Below, one piece after another: positions 6,881 to 14,900 of a stretch of 29,146 bases of DNA. Below the pieces are notes generated by a model, which was not told the origin of the DNA, searched no databases, and worked only from the letters and a program-made list of their open reading frames with translations. The DNA is from DATKDU01 sp035512595 (GTDB lineage: Bacteria > Planctomycetota > Planctomycetia > Pirellulales > Pirellulaceae): positions 1 through 29,146 of the forward strand of contig DATKDU010000016.1 in assembly GCA_035512595.1 (NCBI GenBank), given 5' to 3'. Numbering within the stretch: the first letter of the stretch is position 1; the number at the start of each line of letters is the position of its first letter. The position numbers and the translations under genes were made by a program.

Positions 6881-8383
6881 CTACGCACTAATCTGCGCCA
6901 CCCCAGGCAAGGAAATGCGGAATGTGCTGCCGATTCCCGGACGACTATTCACGTCAATCCGCCCACCATGAATGTCCTCGACGATGTGCTTGACCAGCGG
7001 CAGTCCCAGCCCTGTTCCCGTCGCCATGTCTTTGTCTTTTGCGACCCGATAGAACTTCTCGAAGACTTTCTTGCAGTCGTCCGGCGACAGCCCGACTCCG
7101 GTGTCTTCCACTTCAAAGATCACCTCCTGGTCGGCCAGCCGGCTGCGAATGACCACGCTGCCGCCGGGGCGCGTGTACTTCACCGCATTGGAAACTAAAT
7201 TGATCGCCGCCTGGAGCAGCGTGTCGCGATCCGCCAGAACGCCCAGATAGAGCGGGCTCAAATCGGTCGTCAGCACGATGTCTTTCTGTTCCGCGGTGGG
7301 CGCGAGCAGATTGTAAGTCTCTGTCAGCAGCTCGTTGAGCGAGCGAGCTTCCTTCTGCACATTTACGACCCCCGCTTCGATTCGCGCCAAATTGAGCAGG
7401 TTTTCGATCAGCCGTTGCAGGCGATCTGTCTGGCTGCGGATGATCCCGAAAAACTCGTCCCGCTCGGCATCTGTGGCCGCATCGCCGTCTTCCAGCAGTT
7501 CCAAGTAGGCCCGGATGCTCGCCAGCGGCGTTTTCATCTCGTGGCTGGCGGCCGAAACAAATTCCGCATTCCGCTTTTGCACCGCCTTGAGGCCCGAGAT
7601 ATCGGTCAGCACCGCCACCGCCCCGTGATTGGTCGCCCTGTCCTGTGCCACCGGCTCGTTGCGCCCCATCAGCGGCCGGCAGGCGATCCGGTACCATGCG
7701 GTCGTTCCTTCCTCATCGGTAATCGCCACCTCGCCGCTGCGCTGCGTCACCGCCTTCCGCCGACGCGTCTCGTTGAGCAAACCGATCAGCTCCTGGCAGC
7801 GGTTCAGCCGACCGAGTGCCGCGTGTTCCAGATCCAGGCTGTCGATGCCGAGTAGTTGCTGCGCGCTGGGGTTGGCCAGCGTAATCTCACCATACTGATC
7901 GACCGCCAGCACGGCATCGGCCAGGCCGGCCAGAATGTCCTTGATCTGGTCGCGCTCGGCGGCGATGCGGCGGGCACGCACTTCGGCGCCGGCTCGCGCC
8001 GTATCGGCTGCCGCTTCGCGATCCGCCATGGTTTGGAAGCAACTCCGCAGTTTGTCAAATACTGGCTGCCACGGGTTGTCCTCGTCCACGTGCGGAAGGG
8101 CCTCCAGAACGGAATTGGGAGATACTTCGACCGGGTTAAGCTGCGCGAGCAGCTCAAAGAAGCGTCCCGCCTCGTCGGTCGCCTGCCGCTGTGAATTCCA
8201 GGCCAGCCACAGCACGCCGGCGCACGACGTGATTCCCAGCACTGCCAGACCGAGCCGGGCCGCCCAGAAGGGAGCAATGGCCGGCTCGACGACCCACATC
8301 AACCCCAGCGCAGCGCAGGCCGCAGCCGCCAGTGCAGCGGGCATTTGAGCCTTCAGGATCGCTCTGGGATGGATGGCAACCAC
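6881..8383 (-). CDS. Membrane sensor histidine kinase with PAS domain, PhoR-like layout
   Basis: The 500-residue product has two membrane helices near the start (about 13-30 and 38-57). A linker and PAS domain follow (about 150-260; ILAGLADAVLAVDQYGEITLAN). The HisKA helix carries phospho-His near 281 (SAASHEMKTPLASI). The HATPase domain has NLVSNAVKYT, DTGVGLS and GTGLGLPLVK. The GTG at 8383 is chosen because GGGAGAGGA lies 9 bases upstream. The frame extends to 8488 but that part is Arg-rich and unlike kinase sequence. The gene heads the cluster with the CheY-like regulator, STAS, GspE and GspF genes. The sensed signal is unknown. The short extracytoplasmic loop suggests sensing through the PAS domain or membrane. 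Confidence 0.93.
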   Translation of the reverse strand: MVAIHPRAILKAQMPAALAAAACAALGLMWVVEPAIAPFWAARLGLAVLGITSCAGVLWLAWNSQRQATDEAGRFFELLAQLNPVEVSPNSVLEALPHVDEDNPWQPVFDKLRSCFQTMADREAAADTARAGAEVRARRIAAERDQIKDILAGLADAVLAVDQYGEITLANPSAQQLLGIDSLDLEHAALGRLNRCQELIGLLNETRRRKAVTQRSGEVAITDEEGTTAWYRIACRPLMGRNEPVAQDRATNHGAVAVLTDISGLKAVQKRNAEFVSAASHEMKTPLASIRAYLELLEDGDAATDAERDEFFGIIRSQTDRLQRLIENLLNLARIEAGVVNVQKEARSLNELLTETYNLLAPTAEQKDIVLTTDLSPLYLGVLADRDTLLQAAINLVSNAVKYTRPGGSVVIRSRLADQEVIFEVEDTGVGLSPDDCKKVFEKFYRVAKDKDMATGTGLGLPLVKHIVEDIHGGRIDVNSRPGIGSTFRISLPGVAQISA

Positions 8384-8781
8384 GTACTGCTTCCTCTCCC
8401 GACCGCTGCGCCTGGCGCGTCCCCGGCCGGCCAGCCTTGGTGCGGCGGCCAGTCGTTGACACGATCCCCGCGCAGAGTGTTGGGGCAAGAAAGGTTAGGT
8501 CACTTCTGACGGGCCGCAAAGTCCTGCGGCATTCCGTATGCCCCGTGGTCGAAGGGGTGGCCCAGCCGCCCGCTTCGCCGGGACCACGGCCCGTCCAAAA
8601 TCGCCAGCAAGCTGGTGCAACCAGCGCAACCATCACGACCGGTCAGCAAGCTCACCCGGCGCGACCCGGCTGATCCGCCGGGCCGCGGGATCGGCGTTCC
8701 GCCCGCTGCCTGCACAGGTTAATCTGATGGACCCGCTGCATTCCAACCGTCAGCCGTTTTAGCGAAAGCCGAGTATTGTGA
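8384..8781. other. 398-base divergent intergenic region between two kinase genes
   Basis: No gene is supported here. It must carry promoters for both flanking kinase genes, but no convincing -35/-10 pair was found by eye. CCGTGGTC (8543-8550) and GACCACGG (8582-8589) form an 8-base stem around a GC-rich loop with further pairing. Confidence 0.5.
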
Positions 8782-11196
8782 ATGAACTCCGAGAAAGACG
8801 CAGCACTTGAAATCCTTCAGGCAACGGTTGCCCTCCAGCGACAGATCATTACCGGAGCGGACATCCAGCGGCAGCACGAGGAGGCGCTGAGTGCATTGCT
8901 GCGGTTGACAGGGAGTTCGTATGCCTTCCTGGGAGAAGTGTATTCCCGACCGGGCGAAGTCCCCTCGCTGGTGATACGCGCCACGGCCGAAGTGGACGGC
9001 GAAAGCCCGGCAGCCATTCGATGCACACCGCTTGCGCTGCGCATGGAGCGGGAACTGTGGGGCTCCCTGCTGGCACGGGCGATCGATGAAATGACCCCTT
9101 CGATCGCCGATGCGCCGCCGCTGATCGAGAGCGTTTTGCCAACCGGTCATCCGCCCCTGTCTGCGTTTCTGGGGATCCCGTTGAACTGGATGGGGGAATT
9201 GATCGGCATTGTCGGTTTGGCCAATCGGCCGGGAGGTTACGAACAGTCAGTGGTCGATCGACTGGCGCCGCTGCTGGAAACGTGCGCCGCTTTGATCCAC
9301 AGCGCACGCAACCGCTGGGAACGACAGCGGGAGAGCGAAGACCGGTTGCGGCTCATTTTCGAGCAGTTGCCGGCGGTCGTCTGGACCGTAGACACCCAGC
9401 AGCAAATCACGCTGGAACTGGGCAGGCCCTTGGCGGCAATGGGCCGCACGCCGGAAAACACGGTCGGCCTCTCGCTGGCACAGTACTTCCAAGGCAGGAT
9501 CGACGCCGAGTCGCTCCTGCAGTACCACCGCCGCGCCCTGGCAGGTGAATCGGTCCACTACGAGACCCAAGTCTGCGGGCTGGTGCTCGAATGCCGCCTG
9601 CAACCTCTGCGCAACGCGCGGGGAGCAATCGTCGGCTGCCTGGGAGTCTCGCTGGACGTCAGCGAGCGGATGCAGGCGATGGCTGCGGTCCGCGAAAGCG
9701 AAATTCGCTTTCGCGCCATCTTCGATTCCAGTCCCGAGTGCGTGAAGCTGCTGGACCACAACGGCACCCTGCTGGCGATCAATCGGGCCGGCCTGGCGAT
9801 GATCGAGTCGGAACTGGCGGCCGAGGTCGTGGGACATTGCGTCTACCCCATCGTCGTCGAAAAGTACCGCGACGACTTTCAGCGGCTCGTGGAGCAGATC
9901 TTCGACGGGCTCTCGGGCGTGCTGGAGTTTGAAATCGTCGGACTCAAAGGCTCTCGGCGGTGGATGGAAACCCACGCCTCGCCGCTGCTCGATGGAGCCG
10001 GCCGCGTCGCCGCCGCGCTCTCGGTCACGCGCGATGTGACGGCCCGCAAGCGCGCCGAACAAGAGCTACTCCAACGCAATCAGGAGCTGGAAGCCATCTT
10101 TCAGGCCTACCCCGACCTGTACTTTGTCGTGGACGACACCGGACAAATCGAACAATACCGCGCCGGGCAGTCGAGTGACTTGTACGTGCCCCCGGAGCGG
10201 TTCCTGGGGCAGAAAATGCACGCCATCCTGCCCCCCGAAGTGGCCGCGAAGTTCGACGCGGCCTTCGGCCGGCTCGCGGCCGGCAGCCGTTTGGAAAACG
10301 TCGAGTACGAGCTGACGTTGCCCGATGGCCCGGCCCAGTTCGAGGCCCGCGTGGCTTCGCTCCCCGATCGTCGCGTCGCCATCCTGGTCCGCAACATCAC
10401 CGACCGCAAGCAACTCGAGGAGCGTCTGGCCAGCCAGCAAACCGAGCTGCTCCATGCCTCCCGCCTCAGCACCATGGGGCACCTGCTGGCCACCATGTCC
10501 CACGAAATCAGCCAGCCACTGGCGGCACTGGGGAACTACTCCGCGGCCTGCACCAACCTGCTCAAGGAGTCGCCGGCCCCCCAGCCCGAGCAATTCCGGC
10601 ACTATGTGGGGGAGATCGCCCGTCAGACGGAGCGGGCCGGTACGATCCTCAAGCGGCTCCGCCGCTTTGGGGCCAAGGCGTTCCCCGACCGCGAACCGTG
10701 CGATCTCAACTGGCTGCTGCGCGATTCCGCCGAGCTCGTGGCCAGCGAATTGCGCCGCCACGGCGTGACCCTCGACTGGGACCTGTGCCAGCCCCCGCCA
10801 CAAATCCACGTCGATCGGATCCAATTCCAGCAAGTCGTCGTCAACCTGCTCACCAACGCCGGCGAGGCCTTGCTGGCCGTCGATCCGTCCCGTCGCCGCG
10901 CGGCCATCCGCTCCTACGTCAGCAATGCCGCCGCCGTCGTGGAAATCGTGGACAGCGGAACGGGGCTCGCGCCCGACGTGCTCTCCTCGCTCTTTGAGCC
11001 CTTCTTCACCACCAAGCCCGACGGCATGGGACTCGGCCTCTCCATCTGCCGCGAGATCGTGGAAGATCACGGGGGGCAGATCTCGGCCATGAACGGTCCC
11101 CAGGGGGGGGCCATCTTCCGCCTGCGACTGCCGCTCGAGCGCGCGTCGCCGTCCCCCCCGGTCCTCGTGCGGGTCCCCCAGTTGCAGCCCGAGTGA
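8782..11196 (+). CDS. Cytoplasmic GAF/multi-PAS histidine kinase, FixL/NtrB-like
   Basis: The 804-residue product has no membrane segment. A GAF-like domain (about 30-180; LLRLTGSSYAFLGEV, AFLGIPLNWMGELIGIVGLAN) is followed by three PAS domains (about 190-310, 318-435, 440-555). The HisKA helix carries His near 573 (STMGHLLATMSHEISQPLAA). The HATPase domain has an N box near 689 (NLLTNAGEAL), DSGTGL and GMGLGLSICREIVEDHGG. This His-box form is typical of the FixL/NtrB/DctB kinase group. No receiver domain or partner regulator gene adjoins it. It is divergent from the secretion-linked kinase cluster. The start ATG follows GAGTATTGTGA with a poor ribosome site. Downstream, coding sequence runs straight into repeats. 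Confidence 0.92.
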   Translation: MNSEKDAALEILQATVALQRQIITGADIQRQHEEALSALLRLTGSSYAFLGEVYSRPGEVPSLVIRATAEVDGESPAAIRCTPLALRMERELWGSLLARAIDEMTPSIADAPPLIESVLPTGHPPLSAFLGIPLNWMGELIGIVGLANRPGGYEQSVVDRLAPLLETCAALIHSARNRWERQRESEDRLRLIFEQLPAVVWTVDTQQQITLELGRPLAAMGRTPENTVGLSLAQYFQGRIDAESLLQYHRRALAGESVHYETQVCGLVLECRLQPLRNARGAIVGCLGVSLDVSERMQAMAAVRESEIRFRAIFDSSPECVKLLDHNGTLLAINRAGLAMIESELAAEVVGHCVYPIVVEKYRDDFQRLVEQIFDGLSGVLEFEIVGLKGSRRWMETHASPLLDGAGRVAAALSVTRDVTARKRAEQELLQRNQELEAIFQAYPDLYFVVDDTGQIEQYRAGQSSDLYVPPERFLGQKMHAILPPEVAAKFDAAFGRLAAGSRLENVEYELTLPDGPAQFEARVASLPDRRVAILVRNITDRKQLEERLASQQTELLHASRLSTMGHLLATMSHEISQPLAALGNYSAACTNLLKESPAPQPEQFRHYVGEIARQTERAGTILKRLRRFGAKAFPDREPCDLNWLLRDSAELVASELRRHGVTLDWDLCQPPPQIHVDRIQFQQVVVNLLTNAGEALLAVDPSRRRAAIRSYVSNAAAVVEIVDSGTGLAPDVLSSLFEPFFTTKPDGMGLGLSICREIVEDHGGQISAMNGPQGGAIFRLRLPLERASPSPPVLVRVPQLQPE

Positions 11197-11210
11197 GGTT
11201 CAGGGAGATC

Positions 11211-11558
11211 GGCGAGCGGGGGGCGTCAGCCCCCTGATGGTCAGGAGCCAGGAGATCGGCGAGCGGGGGGGCGGGGCCAGGAGCCAGGAGCCAGGAGCAG
11301 GAGGCCTGAGGGCAATACGAAGCGGGGGGGGTGGATTTCCCGACTTACGTCGCGGCACTTGGGCTGAGCCGGACTGTAACCTTTTGTATAGACGGCACTT
11401 CTGGCTGCGCCATCCAGCGCCCACTGGCCCTAAGTCGCTTCAGACAGAATGTCTGAATGCAACCCCCCTTTCAAGGGGTCAGGCGAGCGGGGGGCGTTAG
11501 CCCCCTGATGGCCAGGAGCCAGGAGATCGGCGAGCGGGGGGCGTTAGCCCCCTGATGA
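11211..11558 (+). repeat. Repeat family with GCGAGCGGGGGGCGT core, four copies
   Basis: Copies begin at about 11211, 11257 (truncated), 11482 and 11528. Full copies read GGCGAGCGGGGGGCG, then TTAG or TCAG, then CCCCCTGATG, giving a GGGGGC/GCCCCC hairpin. Each is followed by CAGGAGC-type heptads. Between copies, 11439-11457 is a perfect hairpin (TTCAGACA-gaa-TGTCTGAA). No reading frame here looks coding. Confidence 0.85.
11276..11296. repeat. Heptad array GCCAGGA, 3 units
   Basis: Three exact GCCAGGA units, with partial units of the same heptad near 11511-11525 and 11561-11580. Confidence 0.85.
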
Positions 11559-11604
11559 TCAGGAGCCAGGAGCCAGGAGCCGCGGCACCGCGACGGCGTC
11601 CGCC

Positions 11605-11632
11605 GACTTTGGACTTTGGACCTTGGGCTTTG
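11605..11632. repeat. Heptad array GACTTTG-type, 4 units
   Basis: GACTTTG twice, then GACCTTG and GGCTTTG, in register at 7 bases. Confidence 0.82.
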
Positions 11633-11782
11633 GACTCGCATCAAATTGTCAAAGATCATCGCGGCCGGCACTTGTCCGACCGGGGGCAGCCGCCGGCATT
11701 TGCGCACGACTGTCCACTAAGTAAGACGCTCGAGCGGCGCATTTTATTCCCGCCAATTTACGACTTTTTTGGACTCTCTCCG

Positions 11783-11849
11783 GCCCCTGGCTCCTGGCCC
11801 CTGGCTCCTGGCCCCTGGCCGGCCCCTGTCCCCTGCCCCCTGGCCCCTG
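11783..11849. repeat. Heptad array GCCCCTG/GCTCCTG
   Basis: Five units of GCCCCTG alternating with GCTCCTG, a 4-base slip, then four more units (GCCCCTG, TCCCCTG, CCCCCTG, GCCCCTG). Confidence 0.88.
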
Positions 11850-12236
11850 TTCATTGCGGCAAACTCCCGGCCCTTAAGCCTTTCGTCCCTGGCCCCGCCA
11901 GGCCACAGCCGATATAGCGCGTTTGAGGCGCCCTTGCGCGCCGCACGCCGGGTCGCAAGTCTCACCGGTATAATGACTTTGTGTTCACAAGTGGACATTT
12001 TATATTTTCCTCGATATAGCGCCCCCAAAGAGGGGGTTGTCGATCGCTTCCCTGCACTCCCTTAGGGCAACTACGCTTCCCTTCGCGATTGCCCCGGTCT
12101 CCCCCTGGGAGAGGGCCGGGGTGAGGGTGCCTGTCGCGGCTCCGGCCTCCGTCGTGCCCACTTGGCCGCGCGCACGCCGACGCCTAAGAGTAAGACGCCT
12201 GGCCAGTGACACCTTTGGTCACTTGCGGCAAAAAAT

Positions 12237-12364
12237 GTAGTCCGCCGCTCCGCGGCAGGACAAATTCCCGCGAAATCGCGGCCCTGGAAACCGACCCGAT
12301 TTCCGGACCCTCGGCACTCCTCGGTCGTCCGCCGAGCTTGCCCTGCCGCGGAGCGGAGGACCAC
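12237..12364. repeat. Degenerate GTAG-footed inverted pair, 128 bases
   Basis: The 27 bases at 12237-12263 match the reverse complement of 12338-12364 at 24 positions. The left end starts with GTAG and the right end closes with CCAC, a decayed CTAC. Each arm is a hairpin around GCCGC-tcc-GCGGC. It resembles the REPIN pairs at 486 and 2741 with a longer spacer. Confidence 0.75.
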
Positions 12365-12496
12365 AACAGGTCCCTACGAAAGGCCAGCACGTTACTTGAT
12401 CATGTTTCTGAAGATCACTCCGCTCAGCCGAACTCGTGGCCGGGTTCAACTGGCTTTTGGCCGAGGCCAAGTCGTGTCACAATGTCCCTGGATCAG

Positions 12497-12580
12497 CGTC
12501 CTGGGAGCTCGCCGGGTCACCCGCACCTCCGCACGGCCAAGATGGCCGTGCCACCCGTTTTGAGAATGCCACCCGCCCGT
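12497..12580 (+). repeat. Interspersed repeat, copy 1 (inverted partner at 14454-14540)
   Basis: It shares GTCACCCGCA, TCCGCACG and CAAGATG blocks with the reverse complement of 14454-14540, at roughly three quarters identity over about 80 bases. It is the left flank of the transposase relic and DUF5677 gene. Confidence 0.7.
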
Positions 12581-12601
12581 CAAGTATTTCTCGAATGGAC
12601 C

Positions 12602-12697
12602 GGTTGCCGCCAGGGCTACGTCCTGCCAAAAAAAGCTTGCGGCCTTGGCGGGATGGACAATCGGTTCCCGCTTCCCACTGTCGGCGGCCGACAGTTC
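12602..12697 (+). repeat. Interspersed repeat, inverted partner at 15778-15855
   Basis: The block CCCGCTTCCCACTGTCGGC is present here and as its reverse complement near 15780-15806. Similarity continues through a GCCGCAAGCT block and an adjoining T-rich segment. A third, shorter copy lies near 14541-14575. Confidence 0.7.
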
Positions 12698-12718
12698 CAC
12701 ACGGACCAGCAGCGTTAG

Positions 12719-12904
12719 TGGATCGAGGCGGTGGCGATGGACATGTGGGAGCCGTACGTGCAGGCCACGCTGGAGTCGCTGCCGCTGGCCGGGGAGAAGA
12801 TCGTGTTCGACCGCTTCCACATCATGCAGCACATGACGAAGGCGGTGGACCAGGTGCGGAAGGCGGAGAACCGCCCGCTTTCCTCGGAGGGCGACCCACT
12901 GGCG
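12719..12904 (+). pseudogene. ISL3-family transposase fragment
   Basis: About 62 codons match the DDE domain of ISL3-family transposases: VAMDMWEPYVQATLESLPLA, then EKIVFDRFHIMQHMTKAVD and RKAENRPLSSEGD. The residues around AMDMW and VFDRFH are the family's signature. The frame is closed by a TAG at 12716 upstream. After residue 62 the sequence no longer resembles a transposase. No N-terminal zinc-finger part or terminal inverted repeats are seen, so this is an inactive relic of a deleted insertion sequence. It marks the left part of the accessory zone. Confidence 0.82.
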
Positions 12905-13029
12905 GGCGCAGCGGTTGCCCAGGCGACAGTCAAACGTCTCGGGCGGGATGCCGGCGAGGGTGCGGGAGGGGTTGACGTGACGGAATTATGTCGTCCTCAG
13001 AATGGTGCCATAGAAACGCAAGGCGGTTA

Positions 13030-14295
13030 CTAGGCCGGAGGATCGGAATTCATCTCACCTTCTAGTCCTTCATGTGCGGCCAAGAACGCTTCACCAATAT
13101 CGTCACATAGTTGCTGCATGCACTTGCAGGTAACGAGCGAGTCCAAGTTCGGACGAAAGGTAAGAAGTGCCACCGAAGCCAGTGTAAGCGATATTGCGGT
13201 CGAGTGTCCGGGGTCGGCCAAGCCTGCGTTGCTTGGACCGGTAAGCAGCATCCCATGGGCTTCGGTGGGGACGGACATGCAAAAACTCAATGCTTGCGAT
13301 CCAGCATGGACGCTATGGCATGCCATTTTGAAGAACGGTCGCCAGTGAGCCATATCAAGTGCCGCCTCGACTTTCGTAAAGGTCGCATCGGCAGTGCCCA
13401 GAGCATGTGACGCCCACCCATAGTCGCGTTTGAAGTCCGGACCATATTTCTGAATCACGGCATCGGCCTCGGCTCTGATTTCATTCATCTCCTCGACAGT
13501 GTACGGGTCGTATCCAAGCGTGTGGCAATGCTTCTGGTACTGTTCGGCCGCATTTAGGCACTCGACAGCGGCGTGGTCCATATAGCGATCCGCGATGTTA
13601 CCCGCATGTTGCGTTAGAAACAGAGCCGTCACGGCCACTTCATGAAGGGACCGCCAGCGAGCGTTCGCACCATCGGCATATCCTCCCTGAAGAAGACAGA
13701 GTGCCTCCGACGCGATTCGGCATGCCCGAGCGTGCAGTCCGATGAGCGCTTTGAGCATACCGGAATCGTCGGCTGACATTTCCTCCCCAATTTCTTCAAT
13801 ACCGCCCTCATTCAGGTCCTCGATGTAGGTGCTTCCCGATTCTTGAGCGATCATAATGAGCATTTCAAGCCGATCGAGTCCCTCTTTCCAGCGGCCGAAG
13901 TGGCGGTCACGGAACTGGCATTCAAGTCCGCGCCGATGCCGAAGTGCCTCGGGAAGATCGTCGTAGAGGGATTTGAGAACGCCGGGGGGAAGTTCATCGA
14001 GAGCCGCGAGGACTGACTTCTCCGCGCGTCCTTCCATGTCCTCCTCGAGTGTTTTCAAGGCTGCTTCAAGATCCTCGGATGTGATGCGTATGTCCTCCGA
14101 AAATCCGTCCAACTGCACTTCCACTTCATCGTGGCCGCTATCGCCATTAATCGACTTGGCTAGCGTTTGAATTTGCTCTTCGGTGAGGCTCAATTCTCGC
14201 GCTTCGGCGACACGCCGGACGAGCATCACTCGTAGCGAATCAGTCGTACAAAGCTCCTCGAACACGCGGTCGAATTCCTTCTGCAGCACACCCAT
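13030..14295 (-). CDS. DUF5677-like protein of unknown function
   Basis: The 421-residue product has an acidic, helical N-terminal half (about 1-135; runs such as EDLEAALKTLEEDMEGRAEKS). The C-terminal half (about 175-400) resembles the DUF5677 family: LIGLHARACRIASEALCLL, GGYADGANARWRSLHEVAV, then RYMDHAAVECLNAAEQY. No signal peptide or membrane helix is seen. The start has AGAGGA 9 bases upstream. The gene stands alone, with repeats and a transposase relic on one side and repeats on the other, and looks less GC-rich than the housekeeping genes. These are signs of transfer. Members of this family occur in accessory and defence-rich regions, but no function can be assigned. Confidence 0.82.
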   Translation of the reverse strand: MGVLQKEFDRVFEELCTTDSLRVMLVRRVAEARELSLTEEQIQTLAKSINGDSGHDEVEVQLDGFSEDIRITSEDLEAALKTLEEDMEGRAEKSVLAALDELPPGVLKSLYDDLPEALRHRRGLECQFRDRHFGRWKEGLDRLEMLIMIAQESGSTYIEDLNEGGIEEIGEEMSADDSGMLKALIGLHARACRIASEALCLLQGGYADGANARWRSLHEVAVTALFLTQHAGNIADRYMDHAAVECLNAAEQYQKHCHTLGYDPYTVEEMNEIRAEADAVIQKYGPDFKRDYGWASHALGTADATFTKVEAALDMAHWRPFFKMACHSVHAGSQALSFCMSVPTEAHGMLLTGPSNAGLADPGHSTAISLTLASVALLTFRPNLDSLVTCKCMQQLCDDIGEAFLAAHEGLEGEMNSDPPA

Positions 14296-14453
14296 GAGTT
14301 ACCGTCCTCTGTTTTTGTCTCTTGCCCAGTTGATCGGGCTTTTTCTTACGTGGCACGACGCTTCCGTAGCACAATGCCACGAGCATCTCGCTGCGGCGTA
14401 GATCCTCGAAGACTTGCGATGTATTAAAGACGGACGGGCGCCACGCACTTAGG

Positions 14454-14540
14454 TTCGGGCTGGTGGCACGGACAAAATTGTGTGCCATGTGCATCTTGCA
14501 CGTGCGGACCTGCGGGTGACGCCGCCAGCACCCAGGATTC
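14454..14540 (-). repeat. Interspersed repeat, copy 2 (inverted relative to 12497-12580)
   Basis: On the minus strand it shares the blocks ATCCTGGG, GTCACCCGCA, TCCGCACG and CAAGATG with 12497-12580. The two copies bracket the transposase relic and the DUF5677 gene. Confidence 0.7.
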
Positions 14541-14735
14541 CGAACCACGAGCGTTTTGACAAGGCGTTGCCCCGGGCAAAAAGCTCATTTTAGCCCCCGG
14601 TCCAAAGCTCTGCAGGCAGCGCCGTGATCTTGCGATGGGCGTGATGAACTGCGGGTGCCTTGCCACCGGTCAAGACAAGTTCTTGCTGGAGAGCATGCCT
14701 TGGCGGCAATGCCCCGGATGCAGGTTTGCGTCCGG

Positions 14736-14828
14736 CTAAGGGCAAATTTGGTTGCTGGCAGCACCCCAACGGCCGAGAAGGTCGGCGGCCTGGCCGGAGT
14801 CGACGGCGGCGGCGACGAGGACGCCGGA
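14736..14828 (-). pseudogene. Degenerate copy of the 3' end of trpD
   Basis: Read on the minus strand this gives AAAVDSGQAADLLGRWGAAS, then NQICP and a stop. Intact trpD at 15955 ends AAAIDSGQAADLLARWAAAS, then HQTPP and a stop. The bases downstream of both stops (TAG in CCGGCTAAGGGCAA on the plus strand) also match, including a CCGGA-GCA hairpin. Only about 30 codons remain. It lies on the far side of the membrane-protein gene from trpD, so the two form imperfect direct repeats about 1.2 kb apart. Confidence 0.8.
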
Positions 14829-14900
14829 CGCCGGCACTAGGAATAGAGGGGTGTTGCGAAGATCCGGCCGCCGCGGTCGAATTACTGTCAAGGAGGCTTT

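Larger units (their letters stand above)
11559..12715. other. Gene-less repeat-rich stretch
   Basis: I see no supportable gene between the kinase gene and the transposase relic. The stretch is a mosaic of heptad arrays, hairpins and repeat fragments. CGATATAGCGC occurs twice (11910-11920 and 12012-12022) about 100 bases apart. A lone TATAAT (11969-11974) has no partner -35 box. Confidence 0.6.
14296..14900. other. 605-base repeat-rich intergenic region
   Basis: No intact gene is supported. It contains GTGGCA and TGCCAC paired ends near 14350-14381, an interspersed repeat (14454-14540), a short repeat (about 14541-14575) and a relic of the 3' end of trpD (14736-14828). Confidence 0.6.

Noticed and set aside
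11969..11974. TATAAT as a promoter -10 box
   Set aside because: No -35-like hexamer lies at 15-19 bases upstream and no gene starts downstream within reach.
12731..13033. A complete 100-residue protein over the transposase relic
   Set aside because: Only the first 58 codons resemble a transposase. The remainder is unrelated sequence and there is no convincing start.
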